Below, one piece after another: positions 7,429 to 15,247 of a stretch of 17,949 nucleotides of DNA; position 1 is the stretch's first letter; the number at the start of each line of letters is the position of its first letter. A model generated the notes under the pieces. The model was not told where the DNA came from. It did not search any database and saw only the letters and a program-made list of their open reading frames with translations. The DNA lies in NCBI GenBank assembly GCA_964350865.1, contig CAYGLJ010000021.1:1-17949 (forward strand). The letters are read 5' to 3'. Both the position numbers and the translations under genes were made by a program. This stretch comes from Pontimonas sp964350865 (GTDB lineage Bacteria > Actinomycetota > Actinomycetes > Actinomycetales > Microbacteriaceae).

Positions 7429-7997
7429 TGGCTGCTCGCTTCATCCCTGAAGACGAGCCACTCTCGATTCCTGTCCTCAGCACCGAGACGGTGTACGAGG
7501 GTGCGATCTGGAACGTTGTTCGTGACACCTTCCCGTATAACGATGAAGTCTTGAGTCGGGACTATGTCGATCACACCGGGGCTGTGGCGATTGTCGCACT
7601 CAACGAGAGTGACGAGGTGATGATGATTCGCCAGTATCGTCACTCGATTCGGACAGTCAATTGGGAGATTCCCGCTGGCCTACTCGACATCCCGGGTGAA
7701 GATCCGTTGGTCTGCGGGAAACGCGAATTGGCTGAGGAAGCTGACCTTGAGGCCGATAATTGGGAATTTTTGACCACATTGAACACGACACCTGGCGGGT
7801 CGAATGAGTTCATTCATATTTACGTGGCGACGGGACTCCGTCCTCTTGCCCACGATTATGTCCGCACGGGTGAAGAAGCCGACCTGGAAATGCGTTTTGT
7901 GCCTTTGCGTGATGCGGTAGAAGCCGCAGTGACAGGAAAAATCCGCAATCAAATTGCTGTCACTGCACTGTTGGCGGCTTATGTCCACCGGCAGTAA
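7428..7997 (+). CDS. Nudix hydrolase, ADP-ribose pyrophosphatase type
   Basis: A 189-residue protein that resembles bacterial ADP-ribose pyrophosphatases, which split ADP-ribose into AMP and ribose 5-phosphate. It has the N-terminal segment these dimers use (VYEGAIWNVVRDTF), the IPAGLLD motif (81-87), and the Nudix catalytic helix E91-x7-R99-E100-L-x-E103-E104. The downstream TPGGSNEFIHIYVA segment is also typical of ADPRases. The position usually occupied by Gly near the end of the Nudix box is Asp106 here (EEADL), a minor deviation. The catalytic Glu residues are intact. The gene starts in the pyrG stop codon and overlaps xerD by 17 bp, matching the Rv1700 position in M. tuberculosis. Confidence 0.9.
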   Translation: MAARFIPEDEPLSIPVLSTETVYEGAIWNVVRDTFPYNDEVLSRDYVDHTGAVAIVALNESDEVMMIRQYRHSIRTVNWEIPAGLLDIPGEDPLVCGKRELAEEADLEADNWEFLTTLNTTPGGSNEFIHIYVATGLRPLAHDYVRTGEEADLEMRFVPLRDAVEAAVTGKIRNQIAVTALLAAYVHRQ

Positions 7998-8925
7998 CCC
8001 CGCCCGGGAGAAGTCCCGAAGTGAGCTTGAGAGGTATCTCGAGCACTATGTGCGCTATCTCACCCTTGAGCGTGGGAGATCTCAGAACACCATCTCTGCG
8101 TACTCGAGGGACCTGCGCGCCTACCTTGAGTACCTTCACTCGCGTGGCGTACACACACCTGATGACATCAGGGCCTCACAGGTGAAGTCCTATGTTGAAA
8201 GCCTTGAGGGGGCCGCCACCACCCTGGCGAGAAAAGTCTCCAGCATCAAGAATTTCCATCGGTATTTGCTTGAGGAAAAAGTCGTTGGTGATGACGTGAC
8301 TGCCAGTGTTGCCCCGCCAGCACTGCCTGCGCGTCTACCCAAGGCCTTGTCGGTCAGCGAGGTTCAGACTCTCCTCGACTCGACAGTGGGAGATGACCCT
8401 CCTGCCCTGCGGGATAGAGCCCTCCTTGAATTCCTCTATGCAACCGGTGCCCGAATCTCAGAGGCACTTTCGCTGAGTATTGACGACATTCTCGATGACG
8501 AGCTTCGGTGTGCGCCAGCGGTGAGAGTCACCGGAAAAGGAAATAAGCAACGCATTGTCCCGGTGGGATCCTTTGCCCGCCAAGCCATGGACGCGTATCT
8601 CACACGCGCCAGGCCGGCGCTAGTCTCCCCTCGAGGCAAAGCGAGCGCCATGGTCTTTGTGGGTAACCGTGGCGGAGCGCTCTCACGGCAAAACGCGTGG
8701 CTCATTTTGAGAAGTGCTGCCGAGCGAGCCCACCTGACGCAAGCCTTGTCACCGCATACCCTGCGGCACTCTTTCGCCACTCATGTTCTGGCAGGAGGGG
8801 CTGATATTCGCGTCGTTCAGGAGCTATTGGGACATTCTTCGGTGTCGACGACTCAGATTTATACAAAAGTAACCATTGATACTCTCCGCGAGGTCTACCA
8901 GAGCGCCCATCCACGCGCCCGTTAG
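7981..8925 (+). CDS. xerD: Tyrosine recombinase XerD
   Basis: A 314-residue tyrosine recombinase of normal XerC/XerD length. The N-terminal SAM-like core-binding domain (about 14-105, YLEHYVRYLTLERGRSQNT) precedes the catalytic domain, which has the full set of active-site residues: Arg158 (ATGARISE), Lys186 (TGKGNKQR), His259 and Arg262 (HTLRHSFATH), His285 (LLGHSS) and Tyr294 (TQIYTKV). XerC and XerD together resolve chromosome dimers at dif. XerD is chosen over XerC by the pyrG-Nudix-xerD order shared with M. tuberculosis (Rv1701). The ATG at 7981 is preferred over an upstream TTG at 7954; it lies inside the Nudix gene, with a 17-bp overlap. Confidence 0.92.
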   Translation: MSTGSNPAREKSRSELERYLEHYVRYLTLERGRSQNTISAYSRDLRAYLEYLHSRGVHTPDDIRASQVKSYVESLEGAATTLARKVSSIKNFHRYLLEEKVVGDDVTASVAPPALPARLPKALSVSEVQTLLDSTVGDDPPALRDRALLEFLYATGARISEALSLSIDDILDDELRCAPAVRVTGKGNKQRIVPVGSFARQAMDAYLTRARPALVSPRGKASAMVFVGNRGGALSRQNAWLILRSAAERAHLTQALSPHTLRHSFATHVLAGGADIRVVQELLGHSSVSTTQIYTKVTIDTLREVYQSAHPRAR

Positions 8926-8935
8926 CGCTTCGCTG

Positions 8936-8941
8936 TAGACT
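8936..8941 (+). promoter_or_regulatory. Putative -10 element of a leaderless parA-like promoter
   Basis: TAGACT fits the actinobacterial TANNNT -10 consensus. It ends exactly six bases before the ATG at 8948, so transcription would start at or next to the start codon. No Shine-Dalgarno site precedes this ATG. No clear -35 is visible, as is common for this promoter type. The same hexamer occurs upstream of the tRNA-Pro gene. Confidence 0.5.
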
Positions 8942-8947
8942 CTGGAT

Positions 8948-9802
8948 ATGGCGAAAACAGCGGTAAAGACGGGGCCTACCGGGCGCCCGGTCCGTGAATT
9001 TGCCGAGCCACCAGTGCTCAAATCCCACGGACCCGCGCGTGTTATCGCGCTGTGTAACCAAAAAGGTGGTGTGGGTAAGACCACCACCACGATCAGCTTG
9101 GGAGGGGCGCTCGCCGAGTACGGGCGGACTGTCCTCATGGTGGATTTTGACCCCCAGGGAGCTCTCTCCGCGGGGCTCGGGGTCAACACCCATGACACCA
9201 CCACGATTTATGACCTGCTCATCGGGAGAGAAAAAGACGTTCGCAAAGCTATCCAGCCGACGAAAGTCCCGGGCATTCATGTCATTCCCGCCAATATTGA
9301 CCTCTCGGCAGCCGAAGTCCATCTCGTTAATGAAGTGGCGAGAGAGCAGATTCTTGCTCGGGTCTTGAAGCCCGTTATGGATGACTATGACGTGGTGTTG
9401 ATTGATTGCCAACCTTCATTGGGATTGCTCACGGTGAATGCATTGACCGCCGCGCATGGCGTGTTGATTCCTCTGGAGACGGAGTACTTTGCACTGCGCG
9501 GAGTAGCGCTCTTAATCGACACCATCGATAAGGTCAGGGAGCGTCTCAACCCCTCGATTCGCGTTGATGGCATTGTCGCGACAATGTTTGATGCGAGGAC
9601 CTTGCACGCCAAAGAAGTGATGGAGCGGGTGGTCGAGGCCTTCGGCGACACTGTGATGGACACGGTGATCGGAAAGACCGTGAAGTTCCCAGATGCGTCG
9701 GTCGCCGGAGTTCCGATTACCGAATTTGCCCCCACCCACGCCAGTGCGCAGACCTACCGCCAGCTGGCACGAGAGCTTATTGCCCGTGGCTCCATCGCCT
9801 AG
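8948..9802 (+). CDS. ParA/Soj-family ATPase linked to scpAB
   Basis: A 284-residue deviant Walker ATPase. It contains KGGVGKTT (39-46) with the signature lysine, the VDFDPQGALS switch region (65-74), and the LIDCQPSLGL Walker B segment (Asp153). The first 30 residues are a basic, probably flexible extension; short tails of this kind aid DNA binding in some ParA proteins. There is no parB or parS nearby, so this is probably not the origin-proximal ParA. The gene sits directly upstream of scpA and scpB, as Rv1708 does in M. tuberculosis, suggesting a role in chromosome organisation with condensin. That role is inference. The 22-bp gap after xerD holds a -10-like element, so it may have its own promoter. 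It ends just before the preferred scpA start. Confidence 0.92.
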   Translation: MAKTAVKTGPTGRPVREFAEPPVLKSHGPARVIALCNQKGGVGKTTTTISLGGALAEYGRTVLMVDFDPQGALSAGLGVNTHDTTTIYDLLIGREKDVRKAIQPTKVPGIHVIPANIDLSAAEVHLVNEVAREQILARVLKPVMDDYDVVLIDCQPSLGLLTVNALTAAHGVLIPLETEYFALRGVALLIDTIDKVRERLNPSIRVDGIVATMFDARTLHAKEVMERVVEAFGDTVMDTVIGKTVKFPDASVAGVPITEFAPTHASAQTYRQLARELIARGSIA

Positions 9803-9823
9803 AACGCTAGACCTTCCCGAGGT

Positions 9824-9829
9824 GGAGGG
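9824..9829 (+). promoter_or_regulatory. Shine-Dalgarno site for scpA
   Basis: GGAGGG lies seven bases before the GTG at 9837, an ideal spacing. This favours GTG 9837 over the in-frame GTGs at 9786 and 9822, which have weaker upstream sequences. Start 9786 would instead overlap the ParA-like gene by 17 bp, like several other junctions in this operon, so it is not excluded. Confidence 0.5.
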
Positions 9830-9836
9830 CGCCGCG

Positions 9837-10640
9837 GTGGGGGATGGTTTTCAAGTTTCTCTCGCCAACTTTGATGGCCCGTTTGATCTTCTGCTGAGCC
9901 TCATCAGTAAGCGCCAGCTCGACATCACGGAGGTTTCCCTCGGGGCCGTCACCGATGAGTTCCTGTCCTATGTGAAGGAGCTTGAGGGGGTTGCGGGACT
10001 CGACGCCGCGAGTGAGTTCGTGGTGGTGGCAGCCACGTTGCTCGACATGAAAATTGTGGGACTTCTTCCTCAGGGAGAGTTTGTCGATCCCGAAGACGTA
10101 GCGCTCCTGGAAGCGCGAGACCTGCTGTTTGCGCGATTGCTGCAGTATCGGGCGTTCAAGGACGTCTCATCCTGGTTTGCGGAGAACTTTGAGCGAGAGT
10201 CTGGTCGACATGCTCGAGCAGTGCGGCTGGAGGACAAGTTCCTGGCATCAGCACCTGAATTGCAGTGGACGCTCAGCCTTGAGGACTTCCACGCCCTCGC
10301 CGTCTTTGCTCTTGCTCCGAAAGAGATCCCGATGGTGGGCGTGGAGCACCTGCACGCCCCTTTGGTCAGTATCCGTGAACAAGCCGCCCACGTCGTGGCA
10401 CTGCTGAAGAGTGGGAAGCCTGTGAGCTTCCGCTCCCTCATCGCGGGTGTGCAGGAACGTGGTGTCGTTGTCGCTAGATTCCTGGCGGTGCTGGAGCTCT
10501 ATCGTGAGGCAGCCATCACCTTTCAACAACTGGAGCCGCTGGGTGAGCTAACTCTCCAATGGGTCGCCAACGATTTCACAGATGACTCTCTTGCCCACTT
10601 GGGCGAGGAGTGGGGAGGCGAGGACCGTGTCGATGACTGA
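9837..10640 (+). CDS. scpA: Segregation and condensation protein A (kleisin)
   Basis: A 267-residue kleisin subunit of the SMC-ScpAB condensin complex, which bridges the SMC head and neck and binds ScpB. The N-terminal signature FQVSLANFDGPFDLLLSLI (about 5-23) and the ITEVSLGAVTDEFL helix that contacts the SMC neck are clear. The C-terminal winged-helix region ends in EPLGELTLQW. The start is uncertain: GTG 9837 has a strong Shine-Dalgarno site, while GTG 9786 would add 17 residues. The stop overlaps the scpB start by 8 bp, so ScpA and ScpB are probably translated together. No smc gene is in the window. Confidence 0.93.
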   Translation: MGDGFQVSLANFDGPFDLLLSLISKRQLDITEVSLGAVTDEFLSYVKELEGVAGLDAASEFVVVAATLLDMKIVGLLPQGEFVDPEDVALLEARDLLFARLLQYRAFKDVSSWFAENFERESGRHARAVRLEDKFLASAPELQWTLSLEDFHALAVFALAPKEIPMVGVEHLHAPLVSIREQAAHVVALLKSGKPVSFRSLIAGVQERGVVVARFLAVLELYREAAITFQQLEPLGELTLQWVANDFTDDSLAHLGEEWGGEDRVDD

Positions 10641-11196
10641 GGTGACGAGAGATCTGCAGCGTGAGCTGGAGGCCATCCTGATGGTCGCAGACGAACCCCA
10701 GAGTGTTGTGGCGTTGGCGAGCGCATTGGAAGTTCCGCTCGCTGAGGTGAAAGATGCAATCCTCGCTCTCGCGGCGGATTACAACGGTGACTTAGGTGGC
10801 CCCCAACGTGGGTTCGAGCTGAGAGAAGTGGGCGGTGGGTGGCGCATGTATGTGCGTGACACCTATGACTATGCAGTCAAGAAACTGATTCAGGACCAAG
10901 TTCCCGCGAAGCTCTCGCAGGCGGCACTGGAGACTCTTGCGGTTATTGCCTACAAGCAGCCCGTCACCAGAGGGCACGTCTCCGCTATTCGCGCGGTGAA
11001 CGTTGACTCCGTGATCCGGACACTGTTGGGTCGAGGATTGATCCAGGAAGCCCACACTGATTCCGAAACTGGGGCAATCTTCTACGAGACGACACCGATG
11101 CTTCTCCAGGAACTCGGGATCGAGTCACTCGACCAGCTTCCCCCACTGTCACCCCTACTGGATGACGGTGCCGAGGGCTTTGACGATGTCAGCTGA
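10633..11196 (+). CDS. scpB: Segregation and condensation protein B
   Basis: A 187-residue protein with two winged-helix domains, the usual ScpB design. Recognisable segments are LQRELEAILMVADEPQ at the start, FELREVGGGWRMYV in the middle of domain one, and LSQAALETLAVIAYKQPVTR in domain two, which is the family hallmark, followed by IRAVNVDSVIRTLLGRGLI. It dimerises and binds the ScpA middle region within the SMC complex. ATG 10633 is chosen because it gives the normal N-terminus; a GTG two codons earlier is possible. It overlaps scpA by 8 bp and rluB by 11 bp. Confidence 0.94.
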   Translation: MTEVTRDLQRELEAILMVADEPQSVVALASALEVPLAEVKDAILALAADYNGDLGGPQRGFELREVGGGWRMYVRDTYDYAVKKLIQDQVPAKLSQAALETLAVIAYKQPVTRGHVSAIRAVNVDSVIRTLLGRGLIQEAHTDSETGAIFYETTPMLLQELGIESLDQLPPLSPLLDDGAEGFDDVS

Positions 11197-11974
11197 GGGC
11201 GACGGCTCAAGGCAGAGACTCCAAAAAGTCCTCTCTGCGGCGGGTCACTTCTCTCGCCGACGAGCGGAAATGTTGATGCAGGAGGGCCGTATCCGGATTA
11301 ACGGAGAGCTCGCAACGGAGATGGGGGTTCGCGTTGACCCCAACGTTGACGTGGTCAGTGTTGACGGGAAAGTTGTTCCCCTGAAGACCTCAGCTCTCTA
11401 CATCATGCTCCACAAGCCCAAGGGCGTTGTCAGCACGATGGCTGACGAGCAGGGGAGACCGGATCTCTCTGCGTATGTGAAGCAGATTGGCGAGAGGGTG
11501 GTCAACGTCGGTCGGCTGGATGCCGACACGACAGGGTTATTGCTGATGACCAACGATGGTGACCTCGTCCATCGGCTCAGCCATCCCTCCTTTGAGATAT
11601 CAAAGGTCTATACCGCCACAGTGACTGGGGCTGTCGACTCCGCGACACTCAAGAAGTTGACGACCGGCGTAGCTCTCGAGGACGGTGTGAGCTCTGCCGA
11701 CAGGGTGAAGGTCCTGGGGGAATCACAGCGAGGAACCAGCATTGTCGAGATCGTGTTGCATTCTGGCAAGAACCGGGTGATTCGCCGGATGATGGAGGCT
11801 GTCGGGCATCCGGTACTGGATCTTCACCGAAAAGCTATTGGTGGGCTTCATTTGGGTGGACTCAAACCCGGCACATGGCGAGAGCTCACTACGCTGGAGG
11901 TCAAAGACCTCTTGACCCTCGCCCACCGCGCAGATGCGCCCACCAAGGATCGAAGCCATGACCGGGAAGACTAA
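11186..11974 (+). CDS. rluB: 23S rRNA pseudouridine synthase, RluB/RsuA family
   Basis: A 262-residue protein with an N-terminal S4 RNA-binding domain (RLQKVLSAAGHFSRRRAE to about residue 65) and an RsuA/RluB-type pseudouridine synthase domain. The catalytic motif GRLDADTTGLLL places the nucleophilic aspartate at Asp112. KPKGVVST (77-84), HPSFEISKVY and GKNRVIRRMMEAVGHPV are further family signatures. By family and position (Rv1711) it most likely modifies the 23S peptidyl transferase region equivalent to E. coli U2605; exact site specificity is inferred. The ATG at 11186 is preferred to 11162 because GAGGG lies eight bases upstream. The C-terminus is charged (DAPTKDRSHDRED) and overlaps tyrA by 17 bp. 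Confidence 0.92.
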   Translation: MSAEGDGSRQRLQKVLSAAGHFSRRRAEMLMQEGRIRINGELATEMGVRVDPNVDVVSVDGKVVPLKTSALYIMLHKPKGVVSTMADEQGRPDLSAYVKQIGERVVNVGRLDADTTGLLLMTNDGDLVHRLSHPSFEISKVYTATVTGAVDSATLKKLTTGVALEDGVSSADRVKVLGESQRGTSIVEIVLHSGKNRVIRRMMEAVGHPVLDLHRKAIGGLHLGGLKPGTWRELTTLEVKDLLTLAHRADAPTKDRSHDRED

Positions 11975-13049
11975 CCAGCCTTTCTCGCACGTCCACATTG
12001 TGGGGACGGGGCTTTTGGGGACCAGTGCGGGCCTTGCGTTGCGAGAGCGCGGCGTTGACGTGACTCTGGAGGACGTTTCGCCGTCCTCGCTCTCGCTCGC
12101 GGAAGATTATGGTGCTGGTGTTCGCCGTGGCTCAGAGCACGCGGATCCCGAACTGGTGATCGTGGCGACCCCTCCTGATGTTGTGGTCGAGGTAGTTCTT
12201 CGAGCCCTAGGGGAATTTCCTACAGCGACTGTCATTGATGTTGCGAGTGTTAAGGCCGGTATTGCGGGTGATGTTGCCGCGACGAGTGCCGATTCCGCCC
12301 GCTTCGTGCCCACCCACCCGATGGCGGGTCGAGAGCGCGGAGGTGCAGTGTCTGGGCGCAGTGACCTCTTCACGGCGAGGCCCTGGATTATCTGCCCTCA
12401 GGGTTCTGATGCCACCGATGCCGTTCGTGCGCTCATCATCAGTTTGGGTGCACTGCCGGTCGAGATGTCTCCCGAGGAACACGACGATGCTGTTGCGCTA
12501 ATGTCCCACATCCCACAACTTGTCTCCTCCCTCATGGCAGCGCGGTTGCAGGAAGCCTCAGAGTTAGCACTCGGTCTGGCTGGAGGTGGCGTCCGTGACG
12601 TTACGCGGATTGCTCAGAGCGATCCAGCCTTGTGGATTCAGATTATGGCGGCGAACAGCCTGCCCATTGCAGAGCACCTCCGTGCTCTTCGCGCCGACCT
12701 TGACGGGGTGCTTGAGGCCCTGGAGAAGGTGGAGGCTGCGGGTTCAAAAAAGACTCTGGCCGAGGCCCTCGGCGCCGGAGTGAGAGGGGTGTCACGCCTG
12801 CCCGGTAAACATGGCACCTCCACAGCGTTCGCATCCCTGATTGTGGTGATTGATGACAGTCCCGGTGAGCTCGCCAGACTGTTGACCCAACTGGGTGATT
12901 GGGGCGTCAACCTAGAGGACCTTCGGCTAGAGCATTCACCAGGAGCTCAGGTTGGCTTTGCCGATCTCACGGTAGGCAAAGACGTCGTCAGCGATGTAGA
13001 GACACAGCTCCGGGATGCCGGATGGCGCATTGCGGGGGAGCGATTATGA
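11958..13049 (+). CDS. tyrA: Prephenate dehydrogenase with C-terminal ACT domain
   Basis: A 363-residue enzyme of tyrosine biosynthesis that oxidatively decarboxylates prephenate. The NAD-binding loop GTGLLGTSAG is at 16-25. The active-site histidines are in THPMAGRE (His120) and SHIPQ (His184), both standard for TyrA. Residues about 291-358 form an ACT domain (LIVVIDDSPGELARLL...), implying allosteric control, typically by tyrosine. ATG 11958 is chosen because AAGGA lies nine bases before it; this makes a 17-bp overlap with rluB. Its position between rluB and cmk differs from M. tuberculosis, where as far as I recall those two genes are adjacent, but an amino-acid gene here is common in other actinobacteria. 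Confidence 0.93.
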   Translation: MTGKTNQPFSHVHIVGTGLLGTSAGLALRERGVDVTLEDVSPSSLSLAEDYGAGVRRGSEHADPELVIVATPPDVVVEVVLRALGEFPTATVIDVASVKAGIAGDVAATSADSARFVPTHPMAGRERGGAVSGRSDLFTARPWIICPQGSDATDAVRALIISLGALPVEMSPEEHDDAVALMSHIPQLVSSLMAARLQEASELALGLAGGGVRDVTRIAQSDPALWIQIMAANSLPIAEHLRALRADLDGVLEALEKVEAAGSKKTLAEALGAGVRGVSRLPGKHGTSTAFASLIVVIDDSPGELARLLTQLGDWGVNLEDLRLEHSPGAQVGFADLTVGKDVVSDVETQLRDAGWRIAGERL

Positions 13050-13726
13050 GTGACGTCGTCGTTGTGGCCGTAGATGGGCCAGCCGGGAGCGGAAAATCAA
13101 GCGTATCCAAGGCGGTCGCCGCCAAACGGGGCTTTTCCTATTACGACACCGGAGCCGCGTATCGAGCTCTAGCGTGGGCGGCACTCGATGCTGGTGTGGA
13201 TCTTGAGTCAGAAGACGCTGTTGTCGCGGTGCAGGATTCAGCAGATTACGTCGCTAGCCAGGATCCTTCGCATCAGGTGTTTTCAGTGAACGGCACTGAT
13301 GTCACTAGCGCCATTCGAGAAGAGAGTGTCTCGGGTTCTGTGTCGAAGATTGCTCGCCACCCTCGCGTGCGCGCGGGTTTGGTGGCACACTTCCGGGACG
13401 TGATTGCATCGTGTGCTCGTCCGGGAATCGTGATGGAAGGTCGAGACATTACTACTGTCGTCGCTCCCGATGCCAGGGTCCGAGTTCTCCTGACCGCGTC
13501 GGAAGAGGTTCGCATCCAGAGGCGACAAGCCGAGCTCGCCGGTGTTCAAGCACAACCTGTCGCGGAATCGCTGAAGGCTCGAGATCGAAGCGACCAGAAC
13601 GTTGTTGATTTTATGAATGCGGCACCAGGGGTCTCTGTCGTGGACTCTGGCCCCCTCACGTTTGACCAAACGGTGGACGCGATGCTCTCGCTCATCGACA
13701 ATGCCCTAGGAGGCACAGATGACTGA
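13046..13726 (+). CDS. cmk: Cytidylate kinase
   Basis: A 226-residue kinase that phosphorylates CMP and dCMP with ATP. The P-loop GPAGSGKSS spans 11-19. YYDTGAAYRA (32-41) and MEGRDITTVV are the CMP-binding segments; most family members have GRDIGTVV, so Thr replaces Gly here. RIQRRQAEL in the lid region and DRSDQN near the end also fit. The longer upstream reading frame is spurious: the real ATG overlaps the tyrA stop as ATGA, with GGGGAG seven bases upstream. With pyrG in the same run, it supplies CTP/CDP pools. The stop overlaps der by 8 bp; in some actinobacteria cmk and der are fused, but here they are separate. Confidence 0.95.
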   Translation: MSDVVVVAVDGPAGSGKSSVSKAVAAKRGFSYYDTGAAYRALAWAALDAGVDLESEDAVVAVQDSADYVASQDPSHQVFSVNGTDVTSAIREESVSGSVSKIARHPRVRAGLVAHFRDVIASCARPGIVMEGRDITTVVAPDARVRVLLTASEEVRIQRRQAELAGVQAQPVAESLKARDRSDQNVVDFMNAAPGVSVVDSGPLTFDQTVDAMLSLIDNALGGTDD

Positions 13727-15242
13727 CGAGCACGATGTAATCGATGATGACTTCGGGGATGACCCCGAGTTAGCGGAGCGCCTCGCGAGTCTTGACGAGG
13801 CCGAAGGCGAGCAGAGAGCGGAAGCCCTCCGCCAAGGGCTCGCAGACTACGAACTCGACGAGGAAGATGAGGTCATCCTCGAGGGTCTCGAGGATGAGGA
13901 CGGCGAGTATCGCCCTCAGGCGGCTCTCCCTGTGTTGGCCGTGGTGGGTCGCCCTAACGTGGGTAAGTCGGCGTTGGTGAATCGCATCCTGGGACGACGA
14001 GAAGCCGTTGTTCAGGATACTCCGGGTGTCACGAGGGACCGAGTGTCGTACCGGGCCCACTGGAATACAACGTCTTTCACCCTGGTGGATACGGGCGGGT
14101 GGGAACCAGATGCCAAAGGTATTGCACAGTCCGTTGCGCTTCAGGCCGAAGTCGCAATCGATCTCGCCGATGCGATTCTTTTTGTGGTCGATTCCACTGT
14201 GGGGGCAACAGCTACCGATGAGCACGTCGTGAAGTTATTGCGGGGCACCTCCAAGCCTGTCATCGTGGTCGCCAACAAGGTCGATGACCAGCGCCAGGAA
14301 TCTGACGCCACAGCACTGTGGAATCTAGGCTTGGGGGAGCCTTGGCCAGTATCTGCTCTGCACGGTCGCGGAGTCGCGGATCTTTTAGATCACGTCCTCA
14401 CGGTGTTGCCCAAGGAATCCGCTCTCGCTAAGCCAGAGTCTGGAGGACCCCGACGCGTTGCGCTGCTGGGTCGCCCCAACGTGGGCAAATCGAGTCTCTT
14501 GAACAAGGCAGCGGGTTCAGAGCGAGTCGTTGTGAACGAGCTCGCTGGGACAACCCGAGACCCAGTGGATGAGCTTGTCGACATTGGCGGAAAAGAATGG
14601 AGATTTGTCGACACTGCCGGTATTCGGCGTCGAGTCCACATGGCCCAGGGCGCTGACTTTTATGCCAGCCTCCGCACCACTGCTGCTCTCGAGAAAGCCG
14701 AGGTCGCGGTCGTTCTGCTGGATGTCTCCGAGCCCATTAGTGAGCAGGACGTCCGCATCATTGATTTGGTGTTGGAATCAGGGCGAGCTCTGGTCTTGGC
14801 GTTCAACAAATGGGATCTGCTCGATGATGATCGTCGCCGGTATTTGGAGCGGGAGATTGAGCAGGACCTCGCCCATGTGGCGTGGGCTCCACGAGTGAAC
14901 ATCTCCGCCACGACAGGCCGACACATCGAGAAGCTCGTGCCCGCCTTGGAGATGGCTCTTGAGTCCTGGGATCAACGCATCCCCACAGGGAAGTTCAATG
15001 CTTTCTTGGCGGAACTGGTTGCTGCCCACCCGCACCCTGTGCGCGGAGGAAAGCAGCCTCGTATTCTTTTTGGCACCCAAGCCTCAACCAGGCCGCCAAC
15101 TTTCGTGCTCTTCACCAGTGGTTTCTTGGATCCCCAATATCGTCGATTTATTCAGCGTAGGTTGCGAGAAATCTATGGTTTTGAGGGGTCGCCGATTGTC
15201 GTCAACATGCGGGTGCGGGAGAAACGCGGGAAGAAGAAATAA
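13719..15242 (+). CDS. der: Ribosome-assembly GTPase Der (EngA)
   Basis: A 507-residue protein with two tandem GTPase domains, which among bacterial GTPases is unique to Der, and acts in 50S subunit maturation. Domain one has GRPNVGKS (77-84), DTPGVTRDR, DTGGW and NKVD (186-189). Domain two has GRPNVGKS (251-258), GTTRDPVDE, DTAGI and NKWD (363-366). A KH-like C-terminal domain follows and the protein ends in a basic RGKKK tail. The first 67 residues are an acidic Asp/Glu-rich extension, seen in actinobacterial Der proteins and absent from the shorter E. coli form. AGGAGG lies five bases before the ATG. Confidence 0.96.
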   Translation: MTDEHDVIDDDFGDDPELAERLASLDEAEGEQRAEALRQGLADYELDEEDEVILEGLEDEDGEYRPQAALPVLAVVGRPNVGKSALVNRILGRREAVVQDTPGVTRDRVSYRAHWNTTSFTLVDTGGWEPDAKGIAQSVALQAEVAIDLADAILFVVDSTVGATATDEHVVKLLRGTSKPVIVVANKVDDQRQESDATALWNLGLGEPWPVSALHGRGVADLLDHVLTVLPKESALAKPESGGPRRVALLGRPNVGKSSLLNKAAGSERVVVNELAGTTRDPVDELVDIGGKEWRFVDTAGIRRRVHMAQGADFYASLRTTAALEKAEVAVVLLDVSEPISEQDVRIIDLVLESGRALVLAFNKWDLLDDDRRRYLEREIEQDLAHVAWAPRVNISATTGRHIEKLVPALEMALESWDQRIPTGKFNAFLAELVAAHPHPVRGGKQPRILFGTQASTRPPTFVLFTSGFLDPQYRRFIQRRLREIYGFEGSPIVVNMRVREKRGKKK

Positions 15243-15247
15243 CCATT

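Noticed and set aside
7981..8925. Tyrosine recombinase as the integrase of a mobile element
   Set aside because: Length, motifs and the pyrG-Nudix-xerD order identify it as housekeeping XerD. No att repeats, tRNA junction or cargo genes are nearby.
9808..9813. TAGACC near the scpA start as another leaderless -10 element
   Set aside because: The last base does not fit TANNNT, the distance to the nearest GTG is wrong, and the preferred scpA start has a strong Shine-Dalgarno site.
12899..13045. An N-terminal extension of Cmk starting at 12899
   Set aside because: It is an out-of-frame reading of the tyrA 3' end with Arg/Ser-rich noise. The ATG at 13046 has a good ribosome-binding site and gives the normal kinase start.
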